Shown piece by piece: positions 37,401-48,041 of a DNA stretch of 64,000 nt (position 1 is its first letter; the number at the start of each line of letters is the position of its first letter). The DNA lies in NCBI GenBank assembly GCA_032209605.1, contig JASFXZ010000003.1:11410807-11474806 (forward strand), read 5' to 3'. The stretch comes from Mactromeris polynyma (lineage: Eukaryota; Mollusca; Bivalvia; Venerida; Mactridae). A program made the translations under genes and the position numbers. Below the pieces are notes generated by a model. That model searched no databases and had not been told where the DNA came from. It saw only the letters and a list, made by a program, of their open reading frames with translations.

Positions 37401-40400
37401 TATGCAGAATTTCAAGTAAGACATGTATGACCATGAAGTAAAATTATTCATCCCATTTCTGTGATGGATAGTTAAGAATTAACAATTTGCACATCTAGGC
37501 AGCAACATCAATCAGCCAGCATCCGAAACCAACATTTGTATGCGTAAATGATCTGATACAAAAAATAAGATAATTGGTTTCAGTTCAAATTTATAAATAC
37601 TTCTACAGAAAATCATTGCCGTGCCAAAAAGCATTTTCAATTTATTGCATGTAAAAAATGCATGTGACACAAATATGAAAATACATTAACTGCAATGGGA
37701 ATTGTCGAAGTGTACAGGAACTTTTGGAGGGCAGTGTATATAAATACCTGTGATTTACACATTTGTTCGGCATGAAGTGGCTGCCAAGATTTAACCAGTC
37801 CAAATTTGGTGTCGTATATACATAAACCCTCTGAAAATGAAAGACAACAATTATACCATTCTTATAATTATTTAACTGGACATTTCGTTTTTTGTATAAA
37901 ATAACAAATCCTTTAGCCTTGAAATTTCTATTCAAGACACAGTATAAGCAAATGAATGAAGTAGTACCATACAATACAAAGTCCTCTACCGAATACTATA
38001 CCAACATAAATTTTCACTCATGGCTACACCACTCGTGAAAATACTTTGTCGGATGTTCCCTCAATAAATTATGTTTGATTTTTCACCAAAAAAAACCTTG
38101 GTATAATAACATAACACACATTCCTTAAGAGAAATAAATTAAGACAGTTAATAAATTACCTACAAGAATTGTTGATTTTCAAACAATTTCCTACATACTA
38201 CCCTTACTTCACAAATTAGGGTCTGGAGGCAGAAAACAAAGACTTTTCTAAATGTGGCCCGATTTTAATGAAGACTAGTGATTGAAATAATGCAAAAATA
38301 AATGCAAGAAAGAAATATATATCACAGTAATATGGAGTTAACTACATAAATATGCAGTGAAGCAATCTTTTCTTGAAAATTACCTTTCTCATCCTTTATT
38401 AATCCAACAACAGCAATGTGAAGGTCATTAAGGGCTGTTATAGACCCCTGTTCGAGAGCACCTGGCAACTGTTGTACTGATTTGTGTGTAATTTCATCAG
38501 AGCTTATAGTAACAGAGCTTAACCGTCCAGCTGACCCTATATACAAGTAGAAAACCATCAATACATATATAAGAACTACAGACTATTGGAACAGAGACTT
38601 ACCTAGGGGTTCCATTAGGGGCTGAATTTCAAGGATCATTTTGATAATTTTTGACCGGATTTTACCATTTTATTGCCTAATTGCCTATAATTGAGAGAAA
38701 AATTGACTCTTCAGTCAGAATCTTGAGGATCAAAATGTGGCTTTTTGGAAATTGCAGGGGTCAAAGGGGTCAATTCAAGGGTCAAATGGAACCCCTGCAT
38801 CCTCATCAATTTGTAGTTCACTTTTCTATTTTGTTGTTAATAATGCAATTGCTATAAAAAGTAGATGTCTGATTATAATATTTGTGGTACTAAATAAAGA
38901 ATAGAAAGATCTATCTGTTAGAAAATGTTAAACTTGAAAATGCAATTTTTGGTCACTAATACAGGTTTTGTCATATAACAGCTCATATTGTTTGAGATCT
39001 TACAAACACTAAGTAATGACAAACATTAATACATTCCTCAGCAGGGTTTTCCCTAGGTTTTTCAGCTAGGGGTCCTTGGACCCTTGTGTTTGACAAATTG
39101 AGGGTCCTTAGAAAATTTGTAGGGTCCCAAATACATGTATGAAGCTTACAGAAGTTAATTTTAGGGGTCCCAGGGATGCATAGTAAGTTGAAAATGGAAG
39201 TCCCTAGAAAGGAAAGAGAGTCAGAGAATCAAGATCCCTGCATCAGTGAAATCCCTGCTCAGTATATAAATTTGTTCAGCAGGTACAATATACTTACACA
39301 GAAAGAATACAGTGATTGTTTCACTATTCATACAGCAGTCACATGATAGAAGTTTACATGAATCTGTTGTACACGGTACTGCTTCCACCGTATGTTTCCA
39401 TGTTTTCTTCTCATTGTTATATGTGTTTATATACATCTTTACAGATTTCTGAAAGGAACAGATCTAATGACTCAGTAAAATAAGATTCAAAGAAAACCAA
39501 ACCACAAATCATGTATCATAAATGTCTGTCTTTCTTAGGTTTTTTCTTCACATCATGGCAATGAGCTATTTTTCAATGGAATTAAAGTTCAGAAATTCCT
39601 AACAAGTTTCAAATAGTCGTCCATTTATTGTGGTCAATTCCAAGAATAATTATACTGTATCATAAATATTGATATTTAACTGAATTTCAATAGAAGACAT
39701 TGAACAGTTACAATGATAAAGCAATGATATGTTCATATGTAAAATTGCTTTAGGTAAGCAAATTATGTACTTGATAAGTAACTGGCAAAAAATATAATTA
39801 ATTTCACCAGTTATTTTTCTATTGTAACAAAAAAGTTAGGGTTTATTATAGCTGTTATTTGGCTATATTCCCAATAACAAAAAGTATATATTTTTCCCAA
39901 TTTGAATGTAAAAATTCCCAATAAATCTGAAGATAAAAGTACAAATACGTCCAAAATTGACAAAGTTAGAGGCTTTTCTCTCACGGGCAGTTTATACATA
40001 TATAGCAATTGTTGATTAATGAATCACTACATCCTTTAATGTTTTATCTAATATTTTGCTGTAACTTCCGACTTTTTTCCAAATTTCTAAGATTAATGAG
40101 CAAAAATTCTCAATTTGAAGGGAAAGGGTAATTTTCCCAAAATAGCCAAAATAAACCCTGTACGTATTATCCAATGCTGTTCATTGATGTACTGAATCAT
40201 GAACTTACCTCAGCAAGGACTGTGAACAAAACAGTCACTGTTGATCTATTTGTCAATGTCTTACACCAAAATATTTCTTCTCCAGTTTTCAAAATTCCAT
40301 CAGAATGGTCTTCTTTTATTTTGTCTAGGAAATCAATTTTACCATTCATGAATAGAACCAGAGGGGAAAACCCATTGGCTAACATAACTTGGTAAATCTT

Positions 40401-42553
40401 TGTATTTGACTGCAATAAAATACAAATTGAATAGTTCAATGTTGATGGACAGCTTCATATATATAAAAGTTTGCATGATTGTGGAATTTATTTTAGGCAT
40501 ATGCTTGAATAAGGCATTTGTAAATTAATTCTTAGAAGGGTGTCTACTTAGACATCATGCCTAAGAATTTAAAATACAAGTCTGGTATATGTCAAAGCAA
40601 CAAATCCTGGCTTTAAAAAGCGCCATAATTTTGAGCAACATTGAAATTTTGAACAGAACACCCAACCCTATGTAACTGGGAGTTCTAATGAAATAATGCA
40701 ACAAAATACCTGTAAAGAGACATAAAATATATTTACAGCACTTATCCTTGTTAGCATAATTTATTATGTTCAATATATTATATTGGTAATATGTATTCAG
40801 TCATAAAATAACCCCATATGAATTTACAACAGACTACCTTCCTACTTTCTGTAAAACAGGTCAAACAGAGATAAATTAGATGAATTGGTAATTACATCAT
40901 TATCATTCATACATACATGTTTCTTTTTGGACTTGTCGAAGTCATTGGTATCTTTGCCCCAAAGTCGAACATCCTGAAACATAAAATACTGTGTAATACA
41001 TCATACATGCATGACCAAAACATAGACTACCTCAAAGAAATACTTGATTGATATGATGTGTGTGAAGCAGTTCCTAGAGAGGAAGAAAACATGTGTTCAG
41101 CTGTGATTGTTCCAGTCAATTGAAAAGATGTACTCAAGTAGTGGGAGATGGACTGTATATATTATGTGAGTAAAATCAGTGATATATGCTTCATTAAACC
41201 TTCCAATCTATGAAATAAGCCCCATCTGTGCTTTTATAAGTGAAGCATTATATGCTCAATCAATTATAAGCAAATGACTTAACAGGCCTTAACCCATTCC
41301 CATATATGGTTTTTTCCCAATCAAAAGTACCTACGAAAAATCTTCTACCGCAGCCAGGGAGCCGCGAAATAAATATTGAAAAAATGCATCGGGTATTCTC
41401 GGATTTTATCGTTGATTTCAAATAAATAATGTCATTCCCGTGGACCACTGACTTGGGAGTAGTAGCAATTAAATTTCAACACAAATTGGCAATTTGACGA
41501 CGCAAATTTCCCAGTTTATCTAGATGGACAGAAAAAGGCCTGGACTACCTCACCTAATGTCCAACACAATTAAGGCCTAAACTGGAAATATAAAAACAAG
41601 GAATTTGCTAAATTTGAGCTCAACATAGGCTTATTAAGAAAATGGCAGTTGAGTATTTTTAAAAGTAAAAACAGATGATAGAACCACAGACATATAAACC
41701 ATGGATTGGAAACAGCCTGATATTGGTGAAACGATAACGAGTAATAATTTATCAACAATCCTAAGCGCACCCTTAGTAAGTATCGTGAATTTACATCGCT
41801 TTATTGATCGGCGATAGTCGGCAATCTCCATTCATTTCCTTTTGTTACTGGCTCTATTGATAAGCACTCAAACATCAGTGTAATTACCTATTGATTTGTG
41901 TAATTCTTAATTGTCTTAGTATATTAATTTATAAATGTGTTAATTAAGACTTTTGAAATCTTTAAATATGACGATTTCGGCGGATAAAAATGTCAGAAAC
42001 AAGATGGTGAACGTTGCAAATTTTTTATCGTGGGCTTGATCTTGGAAGAAAATTTCGCCGCTTGTGAGATTTTAAACAAATCTTAACACAAATAGACGGC
42101 CGTTTTCCAATCCATGGTTTAACATGTAAAATCAAAAGCCAAACCTGATTGTTGACCACAGTGACAAATATTTCATTCTTTGAATCCCATAACACTGGAC
42201 TGGTAAGTGATACACCATGCCATAAAGACCAGCTTTTCACAGACTTCTGATCTGACAACTGAAAGGGTACACATGTTACAGGATTAAAATTTCAGATTTT
42301 TTATGACAAAAGCAGAAAATCGTTAATAACAAAAACGCGAGAGTCGCGAAATTATATTACTATAGTATAGATGAGTAAGATGTACATCAATACATCGAGA
42401 CAAATAATTTGTGAAACTTACATTGTATACATTCAATAATTTCCTTCGACATGAGACAACCACAGTGTCTCCCGAATACGCAGATGATATTGAAAGAAAA
42501 TCTGATTCACTTGGAATACTGCAAAAAGCAATGCTTTCCATAGGCGCAGCCAT
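25412..42553 (-). CDS. NOL11: Nucleolar protein 11 (NOL11), complete, 16 exons
   Basis: Exons in gene order: 42422-42553, 42145-42258, 40917-40973, 40209-40409, 39298-39448, 38384-38536, 37748-37830, 36215-36385, 35184-35249, 32922-33112, 32255-32380, 31032-31166 (donor uncertain), 28911-28962, 27031-27126, 26235-26342, 25412-25534. Phases join into about 652 codons plus TGA (human protein 719). NOL11 is a t-UTP/SSU-processome component of the nucleolus, needed for rDNA transcription and early 18S rRNA processing. Homology marks: residues 45-101 (WSLWHG ... VRLWGKD), 102-168 (KIYQVML ... PLVLF), exon 11 (LPNIPESRMCSA), exons 13-16 (DVFLLECL, IVEWLCLVLDAHI, GQYCIEVL near the C-terminus). The N-terminal half should form a beta-propeller; the C-terminal half is the helical family domain. 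The start is the ATG at 42553, followed by MAAP. Identification is from memory of the human protein. Confidence 0.92.
26332..26841. repeat. Minisatellite, 50-bp unit, about 10 copies, carrying copies of the exon 15 splice acceptor of NOL11
   Basis: On the minus strand each unit runs through a pyrimidine-rich stretch to CTATTTCAG and continues with GTAGTAGACTGGTTATG. The true junction is CTATTTCAG then ATAGTAGAATGGTTATG. The array therefore grew from the intron 14/exon 15 boundary, and its last unit includes the real acceptor and the first bases of exon 15. Confidence 0.93.
27241..27832. mobile_element. MITE family C (tacagtcaatcttg ... caagattgactgta)
   Basis: Ends are 14-bp inverted copies with TA at the edges; the interior contains 'gagaccgcccaagggtc' and 'gtggtcgcatcagcaag' motifs near the ends. 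About 590 bp, no transposase seen. Lies in NOL11 intron 13. Confidence 0.65.
27944..28025. mobile_element. Hairpin-forming short element (ggtacttt ... caagtac)
   Basis: Arms 'aatgttctatatggcctatt' and 'aataggtcatatagaacatt' pair almost perfectly around a ~15-base loop (tactataataagagt). The outer 'acaggtactt'/'aagtacttgt' also pair. A sister hairpin is at 56083-56203. NOL11 intron 13. Confidence 0.55.
28381..28545. mobile_element. MITE family B copy
   Basis: Begins 'tacagtaaaacctcaatatt' and carries the interior 'tattgaggttgaataaagag' in inverted orientation. The far end is degraded, so the right boundary is approximate. NOL11 intron 13. Confidence 0.6.
30166..30893. repeat. Minisatellite, 22-bp unit, about 33 copies
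   Basis: Units 'tttgagattttaaagaggtt' plus two bases repeat with variants ending 'gggtta', 'gggcta' or 'caggttta'. In the middle the variants alternate, giving a 44-bp higher-order unit. The array lies in NOL11 intron 12, beginning about 140 bases downstream of exon 12. Confidence 0.93.
31382..31563. mobile_element. MITE family B copy, preceded by a half copy at 31297-31360
   Basis: Ends 'tacagttaaacctcg' and 'attgaggttttactgta' are inverted copies. The neighbouring 'tacagtaaaacctcac' at 31297 starts a second, truncated copy. NOL11 intron 11. Confidence 0.75.
31966..32218 (-). mobile_element. tRNA-derived SINE, degraded, minus orientation
   Basis: On the minus strand a tRNA-like head ('cagtggttaaagtgtg' and 'gggtttgatttcc') is followed by a body with 'accagtactaac' in the inverted sense, as in family 2. 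It ends about 37 bases from NOL11 exon 11, in intron 11's downstream neighbour (intron 11 side). Confidence 0.45.
32472..32824 (+). mobile_element. Internally deleted mariner-like element with 19-bp inverted ends
   Basis: Ends 'atacgaggggcattcaata' and 'tattgaatgcccctcgtat' are perfect inverted copies and start with TA. Inside, 32652-32789 is a 45-codon frame resembling the N-terminal helix-turn-helix of mariner transposases (acidic start, then TYIKARVSLRVSPKDIF). The catalytic domain is missing, so the copy is non-autonomous. Lies in NOL11 intron 10. Confidence 0.8.
33176..33322. mobile_element. MITE family A copy
   Basis: Starts 'tacagtcagacctcgttcat' and ends 'aaacgaggtccaactgta', about 147 bp. 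Lies just upstream (in gene direction) of NOL11 exon 10, in intron 9. Confidence 0.7.
35394..35572. mobile_element. Fold-back element, family E, with a poly-C tract
   Basis: Arms 'gtcatgagttgtcc' and 'ggagataactcgtgac' are imperfect inverted copies; the left arm contains a run of about 14 C. Related to 9443-9545. NOL11 intron 8. Confidence 0.45.
35788..35963 (-). mobile_element. SINE family 2, tail half, minus orientation
   Basis: Reverse complement shares 'ccacatgtggagaagttgcc', 'ttagtactggttag' and 'cgttgagaaacggcgttaaa'-type blocks with 21670-21945. The tRNA head is missing (5' truncation). NOL11 intron 8. Confidence 0.75.
36044..36211. mobile_element. MITE family B copy adjoining the NOL11 exon 8 splice donor
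   Basis: Starts 'tgagtaaaacctcac' and ends 'taggtttcactgta' at 36211. NOL11 exon 8 ends at 36215, so on the minus strand the donor GTATAC leads straight into the MITE end (TACAGTGAAACC). Confidence 0.75.
38603..38801. mobile_element. Fold-back element (aggggttccatt ... aatggaacccct)
   Basis: 12-bp inverted ends enclose about 200 bp containing 'ggggtcaaaggggtcaattc'-like sequence; no coding capacity. NOL11 intron 5. Confidence 0.5.
41688..42128. mobile_element. Inverted-repeat element (aaaccatggattggaaa ends)
   Basis: Left 'acatataaaccatggattgg' and right 'ccaatccatggtttaacatgt' are inverted copies; about 440 bp, non-coding, NOL11 intron 2. A diverged single end occurs at 55620 ('acatataaaccatggtttcg'). 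Confidence 0.6.
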
Positions 42554-43630
42554 TTTGTTTTGCTAACACGCGGGTACCTGCAGACAAAATGCGGACCCAG
42601 ATTTGCGGCAGCTTTAATATGTGTGTGTTGCTACCCCAAAAGCACAATGAGACATGGAAAGTATACATACACGTAAACAATTACAAGAGCAAACAGAAAC
42701 ACACACTACAAGTACAGCTCGAATAATGTTACCTCGAAAGACTAAGGGAAGTAACTATTGCAAGGACAATATTTAGTGGTATGTACCCTTCTACGTGAGC
42801 GTCTGCACCTTCGTTAGGAGCAAGATATAATTATAATTATTTAGTTTACGTAAATTAAGCAATATTATTTCTGCAATTTTGTAACCATATATTCAATAAT
42901 GAACAAAGAACGAAGTTGTGGCGACTTAACGCAGAAACTTTTGAATTAATGAGAAATTGCAATCGATTTATCAGCTCTATTATCCATTGATGATTAGTAT
43001 CGATATTAAAACTTTTGTAACTTATCCGAACAGCATAATTCCAGATACTTCATATACATGTATATTTTTTCTTATACATTTTATTTTTTTGCTACATGTA
43101 TAGAAATAAGTATGTTTAAATTTTGCTATTTTGTGTACTTCACAGAGACCTTATAAATATTAATAGTAAGAAAATGGTAGTAAATTTGTAGGATCTTTTC
43201 AATTGGGAGTGCATAGAAGACTGGAATCATCTTGATAAGACTGTACAGACTGGGTGATGCCGACTGTGGGCCTGTGACTGATCGTGCCAAGTTGAAAAAT
43301 GTATAATTAAGAGTCATAAAAAAGACCTGTCTTTCACTCTTTGCAGTTTCGTCAAGATGTATTCTAGTTAGCAATTTATGTCTGTGAGTAATGAAAAGTT
43401 CTGCTCAAAGGTATGAAAAAAACTCCTACTTTTTAGTACAAATTCCTTATTTTTCCTACTTTTCTCCTACTTTTTGGTAAATTTTGTTCCTACTTTCTCC
43501 CTACTTTTTTAACAAAGATCACTTGACAGACTGCATGCCCATATTGTCTTTGTTGTCCCACCTTATAAAAGAAATGTTTCTCCTGTGATAAATGAGTATC
43601 CTTTGGTCTCTTGAGTCCTTTATACTCTGA
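42554..43630. other. Upstream region of NOL11
   Basis: Should hold the NOL11 promoter and 5' UTR. No clear TATA box was seen near the ATG, as usual for a housekeeping gene. No exon, tRNA or repeat family was recognised except low-complexity 'cctactttt' tracts at about 43425-43510. Confidence 0.35.
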
Positions 43631-43631
43631 A

Positions 43632-45075
43632 GGATGATTGCCTGTGAGTTGTCAGGCGCGTAGCTGCCTTTACGCCAAAAAGCCCGGGCTTGCACATTAT
43701 TTTCCCGATTTTACTTTTCTTCATATCAATAATTAATTAAAGTACATTAAAATATGTTTTCTGTATATTATACACGAAAAGGTTATATAAGTAAAACGGC
43801 CCATTTAAAAGCAGTATCAATAAGTAAGAGAAATTGTAAACAAAAAGAGACTGTATCAATATTGCGCTGACGAATGAAACTCGGTCAATCTGCTTAGTTA
43901 GGACATCCGCCCGCCCGTCCAGTGTTCGCCAATTTATAAGCCGGAATTTTTCTCGAAAAATCCGGCTAAAAAGGCATCAGATGTCACCATTTACATTCAA
44001 CGGTTTCAAAATTTTCTGGGGCATATTGGCGGCTTTGTCGCTCATTCAGGCTTGCACATAGATTTCGGTACAGCTACGCGCCTGGTTGAAGATGATCCCC
44101 ATTGAAGTTAGGGTCAGGATGATTGCCTGTGAGTTGTAGATGATCCCCATTGATTTTGGGGTCAGGATGATTGCCTGTGAGTTGTAGATGATCCCCATTG
44201 ATGTTGGGGTCAGGATGATTGCCTGTGAGTTGTAGATGATCCCCATTGATGTTGGGGTCAGGATGATTGCCTGTGAGTTGTAGATGATCCCCATTGATGT
44301 TGGGGTCAGGATGATTGCCTGTGAGTTGTAGATGATCCCCATTGATGTTGGGGTCAGGATGATTGCCTGTGAGTTGTAGATGATCCCCATTGATGTTGGG
44401 GTCAGGATGATTGCCTGTGAGTTGTAGATGATACCCATTGATGTTGGGGTCAGGATGATTGCCTGTGAGTTGTAGATGATCCCCATTGATGTTGGGGTCA
44501 GGATGATTGCCTGTGAGTTGTAGATGATCCCCATTGATGTTGGGGTCAGGATGATTGCCTGTGAGTTGTAGATGATACCCATTGATGTTGGGGTCAGGAT
44601 GATTGCCTGTGAGTTGTAGATGATACCCATTGATGTTGGGGTCAGGATGATTGCCTGTGAGTTGTAGATGATCCCCATTGATGTTGGGGTCAGGATGATT
44701 GCCTGTGAGTTGTAGATGATCCCCATTGATGTTGGGGTCAGGATGATTGCCTGTGAGTTGTAGATGATCCCCATTGATGTTGGGGTCAGGATGATTGCCT
44801 GTGAGTTGTAGATGATCCCCATTGATGTTGGGGTCAGGATGATTGCCTGTGAGTTGTAGATGATACCCATTGATGTTGGGGTCAGGATGATTGCCTTTGA
44901 GTTGTAGATGATCCCCATTGATGTTGGGGTCAGGATGATTGCCTGTGAGTTGTAGATGATACCCATTGATGTTGGGGTCAGGATGATTGCCTGTGAGTTG
45001 TAGATGATCCCCATTGATGTTGGGGTCAGGATGATTGCCTGTGAGTTGTAGATGATACCCATTGATGTTGGGGTC
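43632..45075. repeat. Minisatellite, 48-bp unit, about 21 copies, split by a transposon
   Basis: Units 'ggatgattgcctgtgagttg' plus 'tagatgatccccattgatgttggggtca' (in two parts) repeat every 48 bases from 44085 to 45075. One more half unit lies at 43632-43652, beyond the inserted element. Units differ mainly at one C/A position (gatcccc/gataccc). Two minus-strand frames remain open for 338 and 395 codons; both are 16-residue repeats. Confidence 0.93.
43653..44084. mobile_element. Inverted-repeat element inserted in the 48-bp minisatellite
   Basis: Ends 'caggcgcgtagctg' and 'cagctacgcgcctg' are perfect 14-bp inverted copies. Flanks read gttgt on the left and gttga on the right, a likely 5-bp target duplication (one mismatch), and removing one copy rebuilds a minisatellite unit. 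About 432 bp, no transposase seen. Confidence 0.8.
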
Positions 45076-45261
45076 AGTGGCCAAACTGACTATTAGGTGG
45101 AAATGCATTTCCGTGTGATTAATCAAGTACCCTTTGACATCCTGGGTCCTAAGTTGGTTACAGGAGGATTGCCTGCAAGTTGTAGAGGAACAATTACGAT
45201 TGATTTTGGGATCACTGGGCCGAAGGTCACAGTCACCATTAAGTTGAAAATCCTTGTCCAC

Positions 45262-47651
45262 CCAGTAACTTAATAATTGTTGATTTTTTTAAACCATCCA
45301 GTCAAAACCCTTGTATATTCATCCATACTCGCTTCTTAGTCATCATATTTCTTAAAATCCTCTCACTGACAATGCAAGATCTTTAGGGGGCATAATGTTT
45401 TCCAAACATCTCTTGTTCATTTGGGTTTCATGGACAAATCTTAGAATGGCGAAGTTTGATTTCATGAGGATATATTTAGTACAATACATGTACACAGTTT
45501 ATATGGGATATACATGCAATCTAGTCAACCATTACTTAATCAAAGGGATTTATATGAGTTTACAAGTAATCACAAACTTTAATCATTATTGGGTAACACT
45601 GAAATGAAACGGTTGCCATCTGAATCCACTGGTCTGTATCTGCCATTTATTTCGTCGCTCAATTTGCAAACCACTTTTCAACAGCAAAATCATAAAATAG
45701 ATTGGTTTTATAATAGGCACATGGCTGTTGCCTGCTGATTAATGGGGAGGTGGTAGTTGCGATCGAATATTCAAATGTTCTCAAAGATTTGTGTATAAAA
45801 ATTCTCTTGCCACCTATTGAAACCAAGCATTAAACAGCTCCCTGCAATATTTTGGGTAAAACATTTGAAACTTAGTAAGTGTCACAGGCTCGATTTCTGT
45901 ATCGAGTTGTTTGTTTGTGAGCAACTCAATTTGTGTGGTAGATTGTTGGATGGAATTCCGTAGCCGTCAGATCGTACAGTGGTATGTTATGTTTGAAATG
46001 TTATACTCCAAATTATGATTTAACTATAAACAAAACCAAACACAGTTATTGCAGTAACGAGCAAGCGTTTATTACTTTATAAAGCGCATATATATTTATT
46101 TATAAAAGGTAATTCAAATACTCTGAACTCACTGGCGGTTTTATATTAAATTATGCCAGCTTAAATCCTAAATAATACAATACAAATAAGCAAACAGAGG
46201 GTGTGTTGAAATATTCAACATTAGTTCAGATCCTAAGATCCTTTGTTTTTGGTGTAGAGCCTAAGCTTTAGTGGTTACACTGACCTAACTGGTCAGCATT
46301 GTAAAGAAATGTATGTGTATGTGTTAATTACTGTGTTTATGAGGTCGCCCGTCGCTGCGCACATGTTTTATAATGCACTTTATGGTATTTTGGTCGACCC
46401 GGCTATGTCCCCCACACACCATAAATAGACTTTTTGAAACTGAAGGGGAAAATTATCTGCCAGTAGAGCAGTATATATCAAACAGACAATTTTTGAAGCC
46501 AAAGACGGTCACTGCACAGTGCCAATGAGACCCATCGTACAGTTACCATTTTCCTGGTATCTTACCAGTACTTTCCTGGAATCTACCCAGTACTTTCCTG
46601 GTTACATGCCTGGGAAACACTGAAAAGCATTTCTGTTTTATGAGGAATCGAACCCACGACCTTCGGATTCGTAGTCAGCAGGGTTAACCACTGAGCCACA
46701 GGGCCACTTTGTAAAGAAATGAAGATATGCACTGCCTTGTACTTATATACCCAGTCAGTGAGTAAAGGTTAAATGTGAGAGGTGAGACTCAGGTCAGGTA
46801 GATTTTAACTCGCCACATACACTGCAAGTAGAGTTGCAATGCATGGGTGATTTCGATGTACCTGACCAATGAATTTAATGCTTACTATAAAGAGACAAGA
46901 TGACACAAATACATGAAGTATAAACTGGGGGAAAACCCGAAATAAAGTGTTAAGGCATAAACAGTCCTATTACATAAGTATAAAACAGTATGTGAATGTG
47001 ACCCTTAGCAGATCATATGTCTTCCTCTAGTATTAAAATTTGATTTAATTCTAATAATACTTATTGCGAGCTTCATGTTGTCAGTGCGTAAATATCTATT
47101 GCACAAATATTTGTTATTTTTCTTCGTGCTGCATTTTTCAATCCAATTTGAATTCGCATTCAAAATATTGCGCAATCATTTTGTACTTAATTTGATATAA
47201 TAATCGTAATAATAGCTTTATTTTCAGATGGTGAACACAAAAGACAGTAAGATTTACATTGATATAATTATATAAGAACATAATTATAACAAATACAAAG
47301 CACATCTTATTTCCATGTGGCCTGCCATAAATCATTATTAAATAAGGTTAAACTGTTTATCCTTATATGTAACTTAATTAATGTATTGCAACCATGCAAT
47401 GTTGGCATTGTCTTGATATACTTATAATTAATGTTTAGACTTTGGTTACAAAATGATGACAGCAACCATGAACTAGTCCCATGGACACATTTAATTCATA
47501 AGATCACCCAGTTAATTTTTTGGGGTCAAATATTGTGACAACATTGAAGTGTAGTTCCCACTACCTAGTAATATTACTACCTACTCTTTTTATGTCTATT
47601 TAAACAAATGTAACACGATATAGTTATTCATAGTTATCCGCCCATGGCGTC
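45262..47651. other. Intergenic region between the minisatellite and the retrotransposon
   Basis: Contains a SINE at 46540-46707 and a LINE-tail-like repeat at 47195-47340 (ending ataataatcgtaataatag, similar to 25741-25860). No gene seen. A non-coding first exon of the scramblase gene could lie in this stretch, but no site is convincing. Confidence 0.4.
46540..46707 (-). mobile_element. tRNA-derived SINE, minus orientation
   Basis: On the minus strand 'gtggccctgtggctcagtgg' begins a tRNA-like head with A-box 'tggctcagtggttaacc' and B-box 'gggttcgattcc', followed by a body with repeated 'ccaggaaagtactgg'. Unlike a true tRNA gene it continues into this body without a terminator. Confidence 0.65.
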
Positions 47652-47656
47652 CATAT

Positions 47657-47819
47657 TGTTTTAATGACAAGTTTAATATATCAAAGAAGAGAGAACACAA
47701 GCGTGATTCTACGACTAAGTTTATTGTACAAGTGCCTTAACAGAGATTAGTAAGCAACATAGTAAGATAGTGTGATGACGTAGCTATAGTCTATTTCAAT
47801 ATAATGTAAACATATAACA
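47657..47819 (-). repeat. 3' LTR of the Ty3/gypsy element
   Basis: 163 bp, identical base for base to 52102-52264. Bounded by TG/CA and, on the outer side, by the catat target duplication. Confidence 0.97.
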
Positions 47820-47832
47820 TCTCCCTGTTTTT
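47820..47832 (-). promoter_or_regulatory. Polypurine tract
   Basis: On the minus strand AAAAACAGGGAGA directly precedes the 3' LTR. It is the expected plus-strand priming site for reverse transcription. Confidence 0.8.
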
Positions 47833-48041
47833 AATAAAAGAAACATATAATTCAAAAGTATGAAGAAACAACTTATAATCAAATTTCAATGTATAAAAAA
47901 GCTAAGTTTCAGTAATCTTAAATGCATTACAGTCAATATTCTGTGTAGTCAATAATATGTGTAGATAAAGATTTTTCTTTGTATCAGTACGTCATTCTCT
48001 TATCAATAAATATTATCTAATGTACATACAGTAATTACATA

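Noticed and set aside
45880..45990. Non-coding first exon of the scramblase gene
   Set aside because: A possible donor (gtatgtt) exists near 45981, but nothing else distinguishes it from background.
46640..46707. Functional tRNA gene on the minus strand
   Set aside because: The box A and B motifs are good but the transcript would continue into a repeat body, as in SINEs.
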